A stretch of DNA of 64,000 nt, taken from NCBI RefSeq assembly GCF_010122465.1, contig NZ_WLZY01000003.1, forward strand, positions 434,001-498,000, in the 5' to 3' direction. This DNA is from Phytoactinopolyspora mesophila (GTDB lineage: Bacteria > Actinomycetota > Actinomycetes > Jiangellales > Jiangellaceae). This document shows positions 1 through 7,716 of this stretch, one piece after another. The position numbers and the translations under genes are program-made. The notes beneath the pieces were generated by a model. The model was not told the origin of the DNA, made no database searches, and saw only the letters and a program-made list of their open reading frames with translations. The number at the start of each line of letters is the position of its first letter. The stretch's first letter is position 1.

Positions 1-19
1 GCCCGGCGAGCCGCCCAGC

Positions 20-910
20 GTGCGTTCATGGCGGCCATGGGCAGCACTCGGGCTGGCTCTCGTCGTCGGCGCCACCGCCGGCGTTGTGGGGACCAACGCG
101 CGCCATGATGCCATCCAGCAATCCCGGGTCGAGTTAGTTGGCGGGACGGTCCACATCGACGGGACGGGCACAGCGAACTCGGCCGACACATGGACCGCCG
201 AGTTCTCCGTCTTCAACGCCGGACAACGCGCTGTCGAAGTGATGGAGCTCGAGATCGAGGGCTGGGTCTTCGTCGGCCACGGCGGCAGCCGGGAAAGCGT
301 CGTCGCGGAGCCGGCCGACTGGACGACGTGGACGATCCGGATCTCGCCTGAGTGCGACGACCAGCCCACAGCCGGCGAGGCAACCGGCTCCTTGACGACA
401 ACGGCGCTTGTGCGCTCCGGTGCGCAGGAAACGACGACGTCGGTCGAATTCCCTCAGCAGCGCATTCATCTCCGTGACACCTGGACCTGGGCATGCTCCG
501 GCGGAGATTCCGGCTACCCGTTCGTGTTCGTGGAGGCCGCCGACGCGCTGCCGCGGGAATCGGGAGATGACGTTCTACACACCGAGTTTCGCCTCTCGAC
601 CGAGGCTTTCAGCGCCGACGCGGCCGACGACGTAGACGCGGCAGTGGTGCGGCTCTGGGCACACGCACCAGGGTTCGACGTCACCGCCACCAACTTGCCT
701 GTGGAGTTGACCACCCACAGCACGGTCGCCGTCGACATCCAATGGCAGCTAACCAGCTGTAGCGATGCCGACGAACTCGACTTCATACAGCTCAGCTTGC
801 ATGTCTCCGCCGATACCAGCGGCGACTCCGCGCGTGTGCAGCAGAACGACGTTCCCGTGCCCGTGCTGATGGAGCTCGGCAGGATGGTCGGCGACGTGTG
901 CGGTGAATGA
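20..910 (+). CDS. Secreted or membrane-anchored protein of unknown function
   Basis: A 296-residue protein starting at a GTG. Residues about 8-25 form one hydrophobic helix after two arginines, so it is probably exported and anchored by its N-terminus or cleaved there. The remainder is beta-rich, Thr/Ala/Asp-rich sequence with few cysteines and no enzyme motif I recognise; it reads like two Ig-like or adhesin-like extracellular modules. The frame is open upstream to the window edge, so the true start could lie outside the window, although the signal-anchor right at the start argues for the given GTG. No operon partner is visible. Function unknown. Confidence 0.65.
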   Translation: MRSWRPWAALGLALVVGATAGVVGTNARHDAIQQSRVELVGGTVHIDGTGTANSADTWTAEFSVFNAGQRAVEVMELEIEGWVFVGHGGSRESVVAEPADWTTWTIRISPECDDQPTAGEATGSLTTTALVRSGAQETTTSVEFPQQRIHLRDTWTWACSGGDSGYPFVFVEAADALPRESGDDVLHTEFRLSTEAFSADAADDVDAAVVRLWAHAPGFDVTATNLPVELTTHSTVAVDIQWQLTSCSDADELDFIQLSLHVSADTSGDSARVQQNDVPVPVLMELGRMVGDVCGE

Positions 911-1333
911 CTCGGGCGGCGCCGGCGTGCCGAGTGTAAAGATCTCGGCGTTTCCTTCCCTGAGTGAACGTCCATCGGATATCAATGAAGTAGCGGACCG
1001 AAATGGTCCACAGCACAACCCGCAGGTACCCACGCGGCGATCCGCCCATGTACGGGCAGTCGCTACGGGCCAGCCGAGGCGACAGACGTGAGTGCACGCT
1101 TGGTAGCCCGCGCGGTTGTGTCAGCGGCGGCGCTCCGTTCGGGGCGCCGCTCGCATGTCGGGGCCACTTCGGGTGGGCCGATCGACACCCAAACCCATTC
1201 CCTCCACTCTGTCCGGGCTGTGCGATTGCGCCTCCGGAGTCCTGATCAGCTCGATGCCTCCTGTGGACAGATGACATCAGGACAGGGAAGTCTGGCAACG
1301 TCCATGTCTCCACCCATCCGGAGGTCACCCACC
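911..1333. other. Intergenic region upstream of the aldo/keto reductase
   Basis: About 420 bp without a convincing gene. Reading frames across it are short, and the long frame running into the reductase from 1088 lacks family similarity before 1334. A small G+C-rich hairpin sits at about 1123-1151 (arms AGCGGCG and CGCCGCT). A GGAGG ribosome-binding site at 1320-1324 serves the next gene. I see no recognisable promoter or operator. Confidence 0.5.
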
Positions 1334-2197
1334 ATGCACTACCGCCGTATCGGCGATACAGACGTCAGCGCGATCGGGCTCGGCGCGATGCCGATGTCCA
1401 TCGAGAACCGTCCGGACGAGACACGCTCGATCGCGACCATCCACGCCGCCTTGGACGCTGGGGTCACGCTGATCGACACGGCCGACGCGTACCACCTTCA
1501 CGCCGGCGAGGTCGGCCACAACGAGGCGCTGATCGCGAAGGCCCTGGCCACCTACAGCCACGACACCGGCCACGTGCTGGTGGCCACCAAGGGCGGTCAC
1601 CTACGTCCCGGCGACGGCACCTGGACCCGCAACGGATCGCCCGAGTACCTGCGACGTGCCTGTGAAGCGTCCTTGAAGCAGCTCGGGGTAGACGCGATCG
1701 GCCTGTACCAATTCCATCGGCCCGACCCCGCGGTGCCGTACGCCGACTCGATCGGCGCCATCCGTGATCTTCTCGATGAAGGCAAGATCCGGATGGCCGG
1801 TATATCGAACGCCGATCCGGAGCAGATTCGCCAGGCCAATGAGATTCTCGGTGGACGTCTTGTGTCGGTCCAGAACCAGTTCTCACCGGCATTCCGCAGC
1901 AGCGAACCCGAGTTGGACCTGTGCGAGAGCATCGGTATCGCGTTCCTGCCGTGGAGTCCGTTGGGTGGCATTTCGCGCGCCCGCGATCTCGGCTCCATCT
2001 TCACCGCCTTCCAGAAAGTGGCTTCCAGGCACAACTGCAGCCCGCAGCGTGTCTGTCTGGCGTGGATGCTGTCCAAAGGGCAGGGCGTGATTCCCATACC
2101 GGGAGCCAGCCGGCCGGAGAGCATCGTCGACTCCGCGAGCGCGGTCGATCTGGACCTCAGTCCGGACGAGATCGCCGACCTCGATTCCGCCGCCTGA
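1334..2197 (+). CDS. Aldo/keto reductase
   Basis: A 287-residue cytosolic NADPH-dependent oxidoreductase of the aldo/keto reductase superfamily, predicted to reduce an aldehyde or ketone; the substrate is unknown. Seen: an early GLGAMPMS segment, the catalytic Asp/Tyr region (LIDTADAYHLHAGEVGHNE), the lysine strand (VLVATKGG), the FHRPDP segment in place of the usual His motif, and the C-terminal cofactor loop IPIPGASRPESI. The ATG at 1334 is chosen because GGAGG lies 9 bases upstream and because homology begins there; an in-frame GTG at 1088 would add 82 residues of unrelated sequence. It stands alone and converges on the next gene. Confidence 0.9.
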   Translation: MHYRRIGDTDVSAIGLGAMPMSIENRPDETRSIATIHAALDAGVTLIDTADAYHLHAGEVGHNEALIAKALATYSHDTGHVLVATKGGHLRPGDGTWTRNGSPEYLRRACEASLKQLGVDAIGLYQFHRPDPAVPYADSIGAIRDLLDEGKIRMAGISNADPEQIRQANEILGGRLVSVQNQFSPAFRSSEPELDLCESIGIAFLPWSPLGGISRARDLGSIFTAFQKVASRHNCSPQRVCLAWMLSKGQGVIPIPGASRPESIVDSASAVDLDLSPDEIADLDSAA

Positions 2198-2247
2198 ACG
2201 CTACCGTCGCTGTCGCGCGTGGTTCCGATTGCAACTCGGGTCCTACG

Positions 2248-2952
2248 TCAGGACACCAACGCCAGGCCTTCCTCGGCACCCCGTGCATAGGCGTCGGCGC
2301 AATGCCGGATCCATGCGCCGACGCCATCGGGGGTGGCCGTCGCGTAAGCCTCGAGCAGCGGTTCATACGCTCGGGCCAGCGCTAGATGTCCTGCTTCCGG
2401 GATGGTGACAGCCTTGGTGTCCACACCTCGGGCCACCAGGACAACACGCTCGACAGCCCGGGCCACGACCCCGTCGGCCACGCCGAACGGGCGAATGGAC
2501 CGCAGCTCGCCGTGAACCACCGCCGCCACGACAACGCCCGGGGCGGTGGTGGCTCCGGTGGCGATCTGCAGAATCTGGTCGAGCCGGGCATGATCCGAGG
2601 CCGGCCGGGGCCGCCCGAGGGCGTCGGCATCCTGCACCAGGTCACGTGCGGCCAGTACGTGCAGCCGCGCGAGTACTTGACGCGGCGCCCGTTCCCACAG
2701 AGTGGCCAGCTCCGGCACCTCTGCCACCGCCCGTAGCGCTCCCTGCAGAAACGGATCTTCGACTGCCTCGGCGTTGCCGCCTTCGAGCGCGGCGGACGCC
2801 CGCGCACCACGAACGGCGGATTCGGACGCGAGCCGCGCTGCCTGGTTTCGCATAGCGCGATGCCCGAGCAATGCGTCAACAGCGTCCCGGGCGTGTGCGG
2901 CTGCCGTGCCGACGCCGTCGAGAGCCGCGACTCGAGCAAGAGGATCGTCCAC
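2248..2952 (-). CDS. Fic-like protein with degenerate Fic motif
   Basis: A 234-residue alanine-rich helical protein. Residues about 150-165 read IRPFGVADGVVARA, which lines up with the Fic AMP-transferase signature HPFxDGNGR but lacks the catalytic His and the Asn. From family knowledge, genes of this type (often called oxidoreductase) sit beside the HAD phosphatase and ssd/tad genes in actinobacteria, so position supports a conserved role. Without the His it should not transfer AMP by the standard mechanism; I infer a structural or regulatory role, or different chemistry. It is read leftwards after DUF1707 and PadR and may be cotranscribed with them. Confidence 0.65.
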   Translation of the reverse strand: MDDPLARVAALDGVGTAAAHARDAVDALLGHRAMRNQAARLASESAVRGARASAALEGGNAEAVEDPFLQGALRAVAEVPELATLWERAPRQVLARLHVLAARDLVQDADALGRPRPASDHARLDQILQIATGATTAPGVVVAAVVHGELRSIRPFGVADGVVARAVERVVLVARGVDTKAVTIPEAGHLALARAYEPLLEAYATATPDGVGAWIRHCADAYARGAEEGLALVS

Positions 2953-2972
2953 GGCGTCGAGCCTATGTTGCT

Positions 2973-3398
2973 TTAGGCATGATGGTGGAGCCGGCGGCGC
3001 CGATGCCCGAACCCACCGCAGGCAAGGAACCAGAAGGCGACGAGCGCCAGCCAGGGCGCTCCCGATAGGACGACGAACGCCAGCGCCAGGAGTCCGCCAA
3101 CCATCACCGGGGCCAGCACGAACGTCTTCGCGCGATCCGGATGCGGATGACGCCGCTGCCGGGACGCCGGACCCTTTCCAGCCGGTCGGCGGATGACCGG
3201 CTCAGCGGCACCGTACGAGCCGGGCAGGTCAGCGAACAATGGCTGGAGGTCCGCATCGAACTTGGCGGCCCAGATGCCCTCGAGTCGTTCGTCGTATTCG
3301 GATTTGGTCAGCCGGCCCGACGCGTAGTGCTCGCTGAGCGTGGACGCGGCAGAGTCACGCTCAGCGTCCCCGATGCGCAAGGCTCGATCCGTGGTCAT
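2973..3398 (-). CDS. DUF1707 domain membrane protein
   Basis: A 141-residue protein. Residues about 6-60 are a DUF1707 (SHOCT-like) domain with the typical start LRIGDAERDSAASTLSEHY and the GRLTKSEYDER segment. A basic, proline-rich linker leads to two adjacent hydrophobic helices near the C-terminus, ending in a histidine/arginine-rich tail. The start overlaps the stop of the upstream PadR gene by 4 bp (ATGA), so the two are translationally coupled. DUF1707 proteins commonly accompany PadR-type regulators; the molecular role is not established. A membrane location is inferred from the hydrophobic segments. Confidence 0.85.
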   Translation of the reverse strand: MTTDRALRIGDAERDSAASTLSEHYASGRLTKSEYDERLEGIWAAKFDADLQPLFADLPGSYGAAEPVIRRPAGKGPASRQRRHPHPDRAKTFVLAPVMVGGLLALAFVVLSGAPWLALVAFWFLACGGFGHRRRRLHHHA

Positions 3399-4069
3399 GG
3401 CCGGGTCCCCCCATCCTGGTCGTCACTCTCGTCCCCGTCGGCGAGGATTCCGTACAGCCGGCGACGCATTTCGGCGAGCACCTCACGGGCCCGCGCCTGT
3501 TGCTCATCGGTGCCGGTGGCCATGATCTGCCACATCGCCGCAGCGGCCTGGGCAATCAACGGCTGTAGATCGTCGTCCTCGTCGGTGTCCGCGAACGCCT
3601 TCCACGGTGCCGCGATCTCCTCCGGATGGGCCTCGACGTAGCCACGTCCCTCCGCGGTGAGCTCGAATGCACGACGGCCGGCCTGTTCAGCTGCCCGGAC
3701 CAGACCTTCGTCCTCGAGCTGCTGCAAGGTCGGATAGATCGAGCCGGGGCTGGGCTTCCAGGCGCCACGGCTGCGCGCGGCGATTTCCTGGATGACCTGG
3801 TAGCCGTTCATCGGCTGCTCGGCGAGCACGCTCAGAATGGCCGCCCGGACGTCACCTCTGCGCGCCTGCCCACCTCGCCGATGCCCGCGGTGGCCACCGC
3901 GGCCGGGCCGCGCCCAGGGCGGGCTCTGGCCGAACATGGCCCACGGCCCGAAGCCCTCGAATCCATGACCTTTGCCGGACATCGCCGCCATCCATCCTTC
4001 AGCCGGACCACAGGACCATTGCTTGCTCCATGCCCATGGCCGCTCGGTCGAGTGTGTCGCACGAGTCAT
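3395..4069 (-). CDS. PadR family transcriptional regulator
   Basis: A 224-residue repressor-type regulator. After an N-terminal stretch rich in Gly, His, Phe and Arg (residues about 30-70), a PadR winged helix occupies residues about 72-150, with LSVLAEQPMNGYQVIQEI and the wing-preceding SPGSIYPTLQQLEDEGLV. An acidic, helical C-terminal part probably dimerises. The ATG at 4069 has a GGGGAG ribosome site just upstream. It overlaps DUF1707 by 4 bp. A near-perfect palindrome 30-54 bp upstream of the start is the likely autoregulatory site. The effector is unknown. Confidence 0.9.
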   Translation of the reverse strand: MTRATHSTERPWAWSKQWSCGPAEGWMAAMSGKGHGFEGFGPWAMFGQSPPWARPGRGGHRGHRRGGQARRGDVRAAILSVLAEQPMNGYQVIQEIAARSRGAWKPSPGSIYPTLQQLEDEGLVRAAEQAGRRAFELTAEGRGYVEAHPEEIAAPWKAFADTDEDDDLQPLIAQAAAAMWQIMATGTDEQQARAREVLAEMRRRLYGILADGDESDDQDGGTRP

Positions 4070-4098
4070 TCTTCTCCCCGCCTTACAACTCGAGCTTT

Positions 4099-4123
4099 CG
4101 CGATACTATGACGATATATCGCG
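4099..4123. promoter_or_regulatory. Probable PadR operator
   Basis: CGCGATA at 4099-4105 and TATCGCG at 4117-4123 form an inverted repeat with an 11-bp spacer. The right half contains the perfect 10-bp palindrome CGATATATCG at 4112-4121. It sits upstream of the padR-DUF1707 pair in an otherwise G+C-rich region, so autoregulation by PadR is inferred. Confidence 0.6.
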
Positions 4124-4178
4124 TACGCTCGGCTGGCAAGGCTCGGCGAAGTGCCGTGCCGACCGGTAGGGGAAGAGC

Positions 4179-5000
4179 TCAACGTCCTCGGCGGCGCATG
4201 GCGTACCAGGCAAGTCCGGCAGCTGCCGCGCCCGCACCGATCGCCGCGGCGGCGATGGCCGGTTTGGGGGCCTCCCGGATCGAGGCGCGCCGCTGCCGCA
4301 AAGCCACCGGCTTGGAGAACACGAGCACCGGCCAGCCGCGCTCCGCCGCGATCTTGCGGAGCGCACGATCCGGGTTGACCGCATACGGGTGGCCAACCGC
4401 CTCGAGCATGGGCAGGTCGGTGACCGAGTCGGAGTAGGCGTAGCAGCGGGCGAGGTCGTACCCGTCGTCGGCGGCCATCTTCCGGATTGCCTCGGCCTTG
4501 TTCTCAGCGTAGGCATAGAAGTCGATGTCGCCGGTGAACTTGCCGTCGTCGACCACCATCCTGGTGGCGACGATGTGGTCAGCGCCGAGCATCTCGCCTA
4601 TAGGCTCGACCACTTCGGTGCCACTCGACGACACCACCACGACGTCGCGATGGGCCAGGTGATGCTCTTCGATCAGCGTGATGGCCTCGTCGTAGACGAT
4701 GGGGTCCACGATGGTGTGCAGGGTCTCGGCGACGATGTCCTTCACCGTCTGCACGTCCCAACCGGTCACCAACCCGGAGAGATACTCCCGCATCCGCTCC
4801 ATCTGGTCGTGATCGGCGCCACCTACGAGGTACACGAACTGGGCGTAGGCGCTTCGCAGCACCGCCCGCCGGTTGATCAAACCTCCTTGATAGAAGCTGC
4901 GCGAGAACGCGAGGGTGCTGGATTTGGCGATGACGGTTTTGTCTAGATCGAAGAAAGCCGCGGTGCGTCGGGCCAACTGGTCCGTACCGGTTTCAGTCAT
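4179..5000 (-). CDS. HAD-IB family phosphatase with C-terminal membrane helix
   Basis: A 273-residue haloacid dehalogenase-superfamily hydrolase of the SerB-like IB group. Motif I is FFDLDKT near residue 17, motif II VVSSSG, the motif III lysine is in AENKAEAI, and motif IV is YSDSVTDLPML. A cap domain lies between motifs I and II. After residue about 240, a run of Ala/Gly with one hydrophobic helix and a basic tail suggests a tail-anchored protein facing the cytoplasm. The substrate is unknown. In mycobacteria the homologue flanks 6C RNA and ssd, as it does here; transcription diverges from ssd. Confidence 0.9.
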   Translation of the reverse strand: MTETGTDQLARRTAAFFDLDKTVIAKSSTLAFSRSFYQGGLINRRAVLRSAYAQFVYLVGGADHDQMERMREYLSGLVTGWDVQTVKDIVAETLHTIVDPIVYDEAITLIEEHHLAHRDVVVVSSSGTEVVEPIGEMLGADHIVATRMVVDDGKFTGDIDFYAYAENKAEAIRKMAADDGYDLARCYAYSDSVTDLPMLEAVGHPYAVNPDRALRKIAAERGWPVLVFSKPVALRQRRASIREAPKPAIAAAAIGAGAAAAGLAWYAMRRRGR

Positions 5001-5159
5001 GTGATGTGATCCACTTCAAGGGGAGTGGGCTTCGCTGTCCACAACATCGAGGATATGGGGTTGAGTCGCCGTTCACGACCGCGTCCGAACCGTTCGCTAA
5101 ATCACAGTCGAAAAATCTGCCCAGTTTGGTGTTTCAGAGCCCCTCACATGGGGCAGGAT

Positions 5160-5260
5160 GGCCCCGGCGGCACCCCCTCGCCGCCATGACTCGGTCGACC
5201 CCCCTGACCGAGTCCGCGCGGTCCCCGTCCTCCCACCCGGCGGGGACCGCGCCCTCATTC
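5160..5260 (+). ncRNA. 6C small RNA
   Basis: Two hairpins with cytosine-rich loops followed by a strong terminator. Hairpin 1: GGCGGC at 5166-5171 with GCCGCC at 5180-5185 and a loop holding five C. Hairpin 2: ACTCGGTC at 5189-5196 with GACCGAGT at 5206-5213 and a loop holding exactly six C. Terminator: a perfect 12-bp stem, 5216-5227 with 5241-5252. The C-rich twin loops define the 6C family of actinobacteria, and the M. tuberculosis copy lies between the HAD-phosphatase and ssd homologues, the same position. A further small hairpin at 5139-5154 may mark the 5' end. The exact transcript ends are not determined. Confidence 0.88.
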
Positions 5261-5292
5261 TGTGTCCCTTGACCGACCTGTCGGTAGCCGGG

Positions 5293-5334
5293 TTATCCAC
5301 AATCCGCATCCGAAATCGCGCTCCGTTATCCACA
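5293..5334 (+). promoter_or_regulatory. Pair of perfect DnaA boxes upstream of ssd
   Basis: TTATCCACA occurs at 5293-5301 and again at 5326-5334, 33 bp apart, between the 6C terminator and the ssd start. Both match the classic high-affinity DnaA box exactly. A related TGTCCACAA lies at about 5036-5044. Binding by DnaA is inferred from sequence only. Confidence 0.5.
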
Positions 5335-5413
5335 TTTCAGTTTTTGGGCCTGCCGCCTGCCCGCGGGCCCAACCATCGTGGACGCGTCCGACTCGTTCAT
5401 TCGGAGGTCGTCC

Positions 5414-6535
5414 GTGATCCAGCTTCATCGCCGCGCCAAGCAATCCGACATCTCCCCACTCACCGCGCGGCCCAGGCCGTTGGCGGTCACCGCGGAGGAA
5501 GACCTCCTCGACGACCTCCTGCGGCTGGCAGCGGCGGCCGGCACTGACCTCGATGTCGAGCACGAGCCCGGCCCGGCAAGGTCGAAGTGGGCGGCTGCGC
5601 CCTTGGTTGTGGTCGGCGAAGATCAGGCCGAGGGCTTGGCATACCTGGCTCCGACCCGGCGTCGTGATGTCTACCTGGTCGGGCGGGTCAATGACGACAC
5701 GTCGGTGTGGCAGCGCGGCGTTGCCCTCGGCGCTGAGCACGTGCTCTTCTTTCCAGACGACGAGACGTGGCTGGCCGATCGGCTGGCCGACGCCGCTGAG
5801 GGCGACAATCGGGACGCGCTCGTCGTAGGCGTGGTCGGCGGCCGCGGCGGGGCCGGTGCGTCCGTGCTCGCCACGGCCCTTGCCGTCGTCGCCTGCCGTC
5901 GCGAGTTGTCAGCCATGCTGGTTGACCTCGACCCGCTCGGTGGTGGGTTGGACCTCGTTCTCGGGGCGGAACACTCCACCGGCCTGCGCTGGCCGGATCT
6001 TGCCGACAGTCGTGGCCGGTTGAGCGCTCGGGCGCTGCAGACGGAACTGCCCGGACGGCACGGCCTGGCCGTGCTGTCGTGGGACCGCGGGGATCTGCTC
6101 ACAGTTCCGCCGGAGTCAGCCCAGGTAGTGATGGCCGCGGCGCGGCGCGGCTGGGATCTGGTTGTTCTGGATCTGCCACGTACCCGGGACTTCGCGACCG
6201 AAGAGGCGGTCTCCTCCTGTTCGGCAGTGCTTCTCGTGGTGCCAGCCGAGGTCCGGGCCGTAGCGGCGGCGTCCCGCGTGGCGGCGGCGCTGACGACGGT
6301 CGCCGGGGATGTGCGGGTGGTGAGCCGTGGGCCGTCGTCGTCGGGCCTGGAGGGTTCGGAAGTGGCCACCGCGCTCGGGTTACCGCTTGCGGTCGATATG
6401 GCTGCTGAACGCCGGCTCGCCGACCAGCTGGAACGGGGCGACACGCCCGGAATGAACGAACGCGGCCCGCTTGCTCTCGCCTGCAACCAGCTCCTGGACG
6501 ATCTGCTCTTCGACCATCAGGTGAAAGCGGCATGA
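5414..6535 (+). CDS. ssd: Septum-site-determining / CpaE-like ATPase Ssd
   Basis: A 373-residue MinD/ParA-like protein of the helicase/secretion-neighbourhood CpaE group. An N-terminal response-regulator-like domain (residues about 25-125) precedes a deviant Walker A, GVVGGRGGAGASVLAT, in which a glycine-rich loop lacks the usual GKT lysine; a Walker B-type MLVDLDPLGGG follows. In tad systems CpaE/TadZ proteins place the secretion machinery, and mycobacterial Ssd is reported to affect septation. GTG 5414 is preferred because GGAGG lies 6 bases upstream; GTG 5378 is an alternative. The stop overlaps tadA by 4 bp. Confidence 0.88.
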   Translation: MIQLHRRAKQSDISPLTARPRPLAVTAEEDLLDDLLRLAAAAGTDLDVEHEPGPARSKWAAAPLVVVGEDQAEGLAYLAPTRRRDVYLVGRVNDDTSVWQRGVALGAEHVLFFPDDETWLADRLADAAEGDNRDALVVGVVGGRGGAGASVLATALAVVACRRELSAMLVDLDPLGGGLDLVLGAEHSTGLRWPDLADSRGRLSARALQTELPGRHGLAVLSWDRGDLLTVPPESAQVVMAAARRGWDLVVLDLPRTRDFATEEAVSSCSAVLLVVPAEVRAVAAASRVAAALTTVAGDVRVVSRGPSSSGLEGSEVATALGLPLAVDMAAERRLADQLERGDTPGMNERGPLALACNQLLDDLLFDHQVKAA

Positions 6536-7716
6536 CAGCTTCGAGCCGGCAACCCGTAGATGACGCACTCCTGGAACAGGTCCGGGCCAAGCTCGCCACC
6601 ACGACTGAAGCCATGACACCCGCCCGGGTAGCCGCCGCGCTTCGTGCCACCGGCGCCACTCTTGGCGATGCGGCTGTACTGGAGGTCACCGACACGCTGC
6701 GGGCTGAGATCAGCGGCGCCGGCCCATTGGAGCCGCTACTCCGCACCGACGGCGTCACGGACGTCCTGGTCAACGGCACCGCCGGTACGTGGGTGGATCG
6801 AGGCGACGGGCCCGAGCGGGTGCCGGTCCGCTTTCGAGACGAGGCCAGTGTTCGCCGGCTGGCGCAACGCCTGGCGGCCACGGCCGGCCGACGGCTGGAT
6901 GAAGCCGCACCGTTTGTCGACGCACGTCTGCCCAGCGGCGTCCGGCTGCATGCGGTACTACCGCCCATCGCCCCGGACGGGCCCCTGATCTCGTTGCGGG
7001 TACCGGCCCGGCGAGCCTTCGGTATCGAAGAGCTGGTGCACAGCGGCAGCGTGCCGACCGAACTCGTCCCGTGGCTGGAGGCGATCGTCGGTGCCCGGCT
7101 GGCGTTTCTCGTCACCGGCGGCACCGGGACCGGCAAAACCACCGTCTTGCAGGCGTTACTAGCTCTCGCGGACATTCGCGAGCGGATCGTGGTGGTCGAA
7201 GACTCCGGTGAGCTCCGCCCCGAACACCCGCACGTCATCCGGCTGGAGTGCCGGACGGCCAATGTCGAGGGGGCCGGGCAGGTGGGACTCGACGACCTCG
7301 TGCGCCAGGCCTTGCGGATGCGCCCGGACCGGATCGTCATCGGCGAGGTCCGGGGCTCGGAGATGGTGAGCCTACTTGCGGCCCTCAACACCGGCCACGA
7401 GGGCGGCTGCGGGACGCTGCACGCGAACTCGGCCGACGACGTCGCGGTCCGTCTGGAAGCGCTGGGAATCGCCGCCGGACTGCGGCGAGACGCGGTCCAC
7501 GCTCAGGCTGGAGCCGCTCTGGACGCCGTCGTGCACGTGGCCCGTGATCGAGCCGGGCACCGCCGAGTGAGCGAGGTGGACGTTCTGTCTCGGTCGCGGT
7601 CCGGCTGGGTCGAGACCCACCGCGCGTTCACCGTCGACCCCGACGGCGTCGCCAGCAGCGGTCCGGGCCACGCCGAACTGCAGCGACGACTCGCCGTGCG
7701 TGGATGGTCTCCATGA
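6532..7716 (+). CDS. tadA: TadA-type secretion ATPase (CpaF family)
   Basis: A 394-residue hexameric ATPase of the type II/IV secretion family that should power assembly of Flp-like pili or secretion at the inner membrane. Seen in order: an N-terminal helical domain, GPLEPLLRTDGVTDVLVNG (typical CpaF start of the core), Walker A GGTGTGKTT at about residue 196, the Asp box in VVVEDSGEL, Walker B RIVIGEVRGSE, and the His box TLHANSADD. Start and stop each overlap neighbours by 4 bp, so it is inside a tight operon with ssd and tadB. Confidence 0.95.
   Translation: MTASSRQPVDDALLEQVRAKLATTTEAMTPARVAAALRATGATLGDAAVLEVTDTLRAEISGAGPLEPLLRTDGVTDVLVNGTAGTWVDRGDGPERVPVRFRDEASVRRLAQRLAATAGRRLDEAAPFVDARLPSGVRLHAVLPPIAPDGPLISLRVPARRAFGIEELVHSGSVPTELVPWLEAIVGARLAFLVTGGTGTGKTTVLQALLALADIRERIVVVEDSGELRPEHPHVIRLECRTANVEGAGQVGLDDLVRQALRMRPDRIVIGEVRGSEMVSLLAALNTGHEGGCGTLHANSADDVAVRLEALGIAAGLRRDAVHAQAGAALDAVVHVARDRAGHRRVSEVDVLSRSRSGWVETHRAFTVDPDGVASSGPGHAELQRRLAVRGWSP

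Noticed and set aside
1088-1333. Long N-terminal extension of the aldo/keto reductase
   Set aside because: Arg/Ser-rich, no similarity to the family, and a good ribosome site precedes ATG 1334.
6099-7391. 430-codon minus-strand frame across ssd and tadA
   Set aside because: Ser/Arg/Thr-rich shadow of genes with complete motifs on the plus strand.
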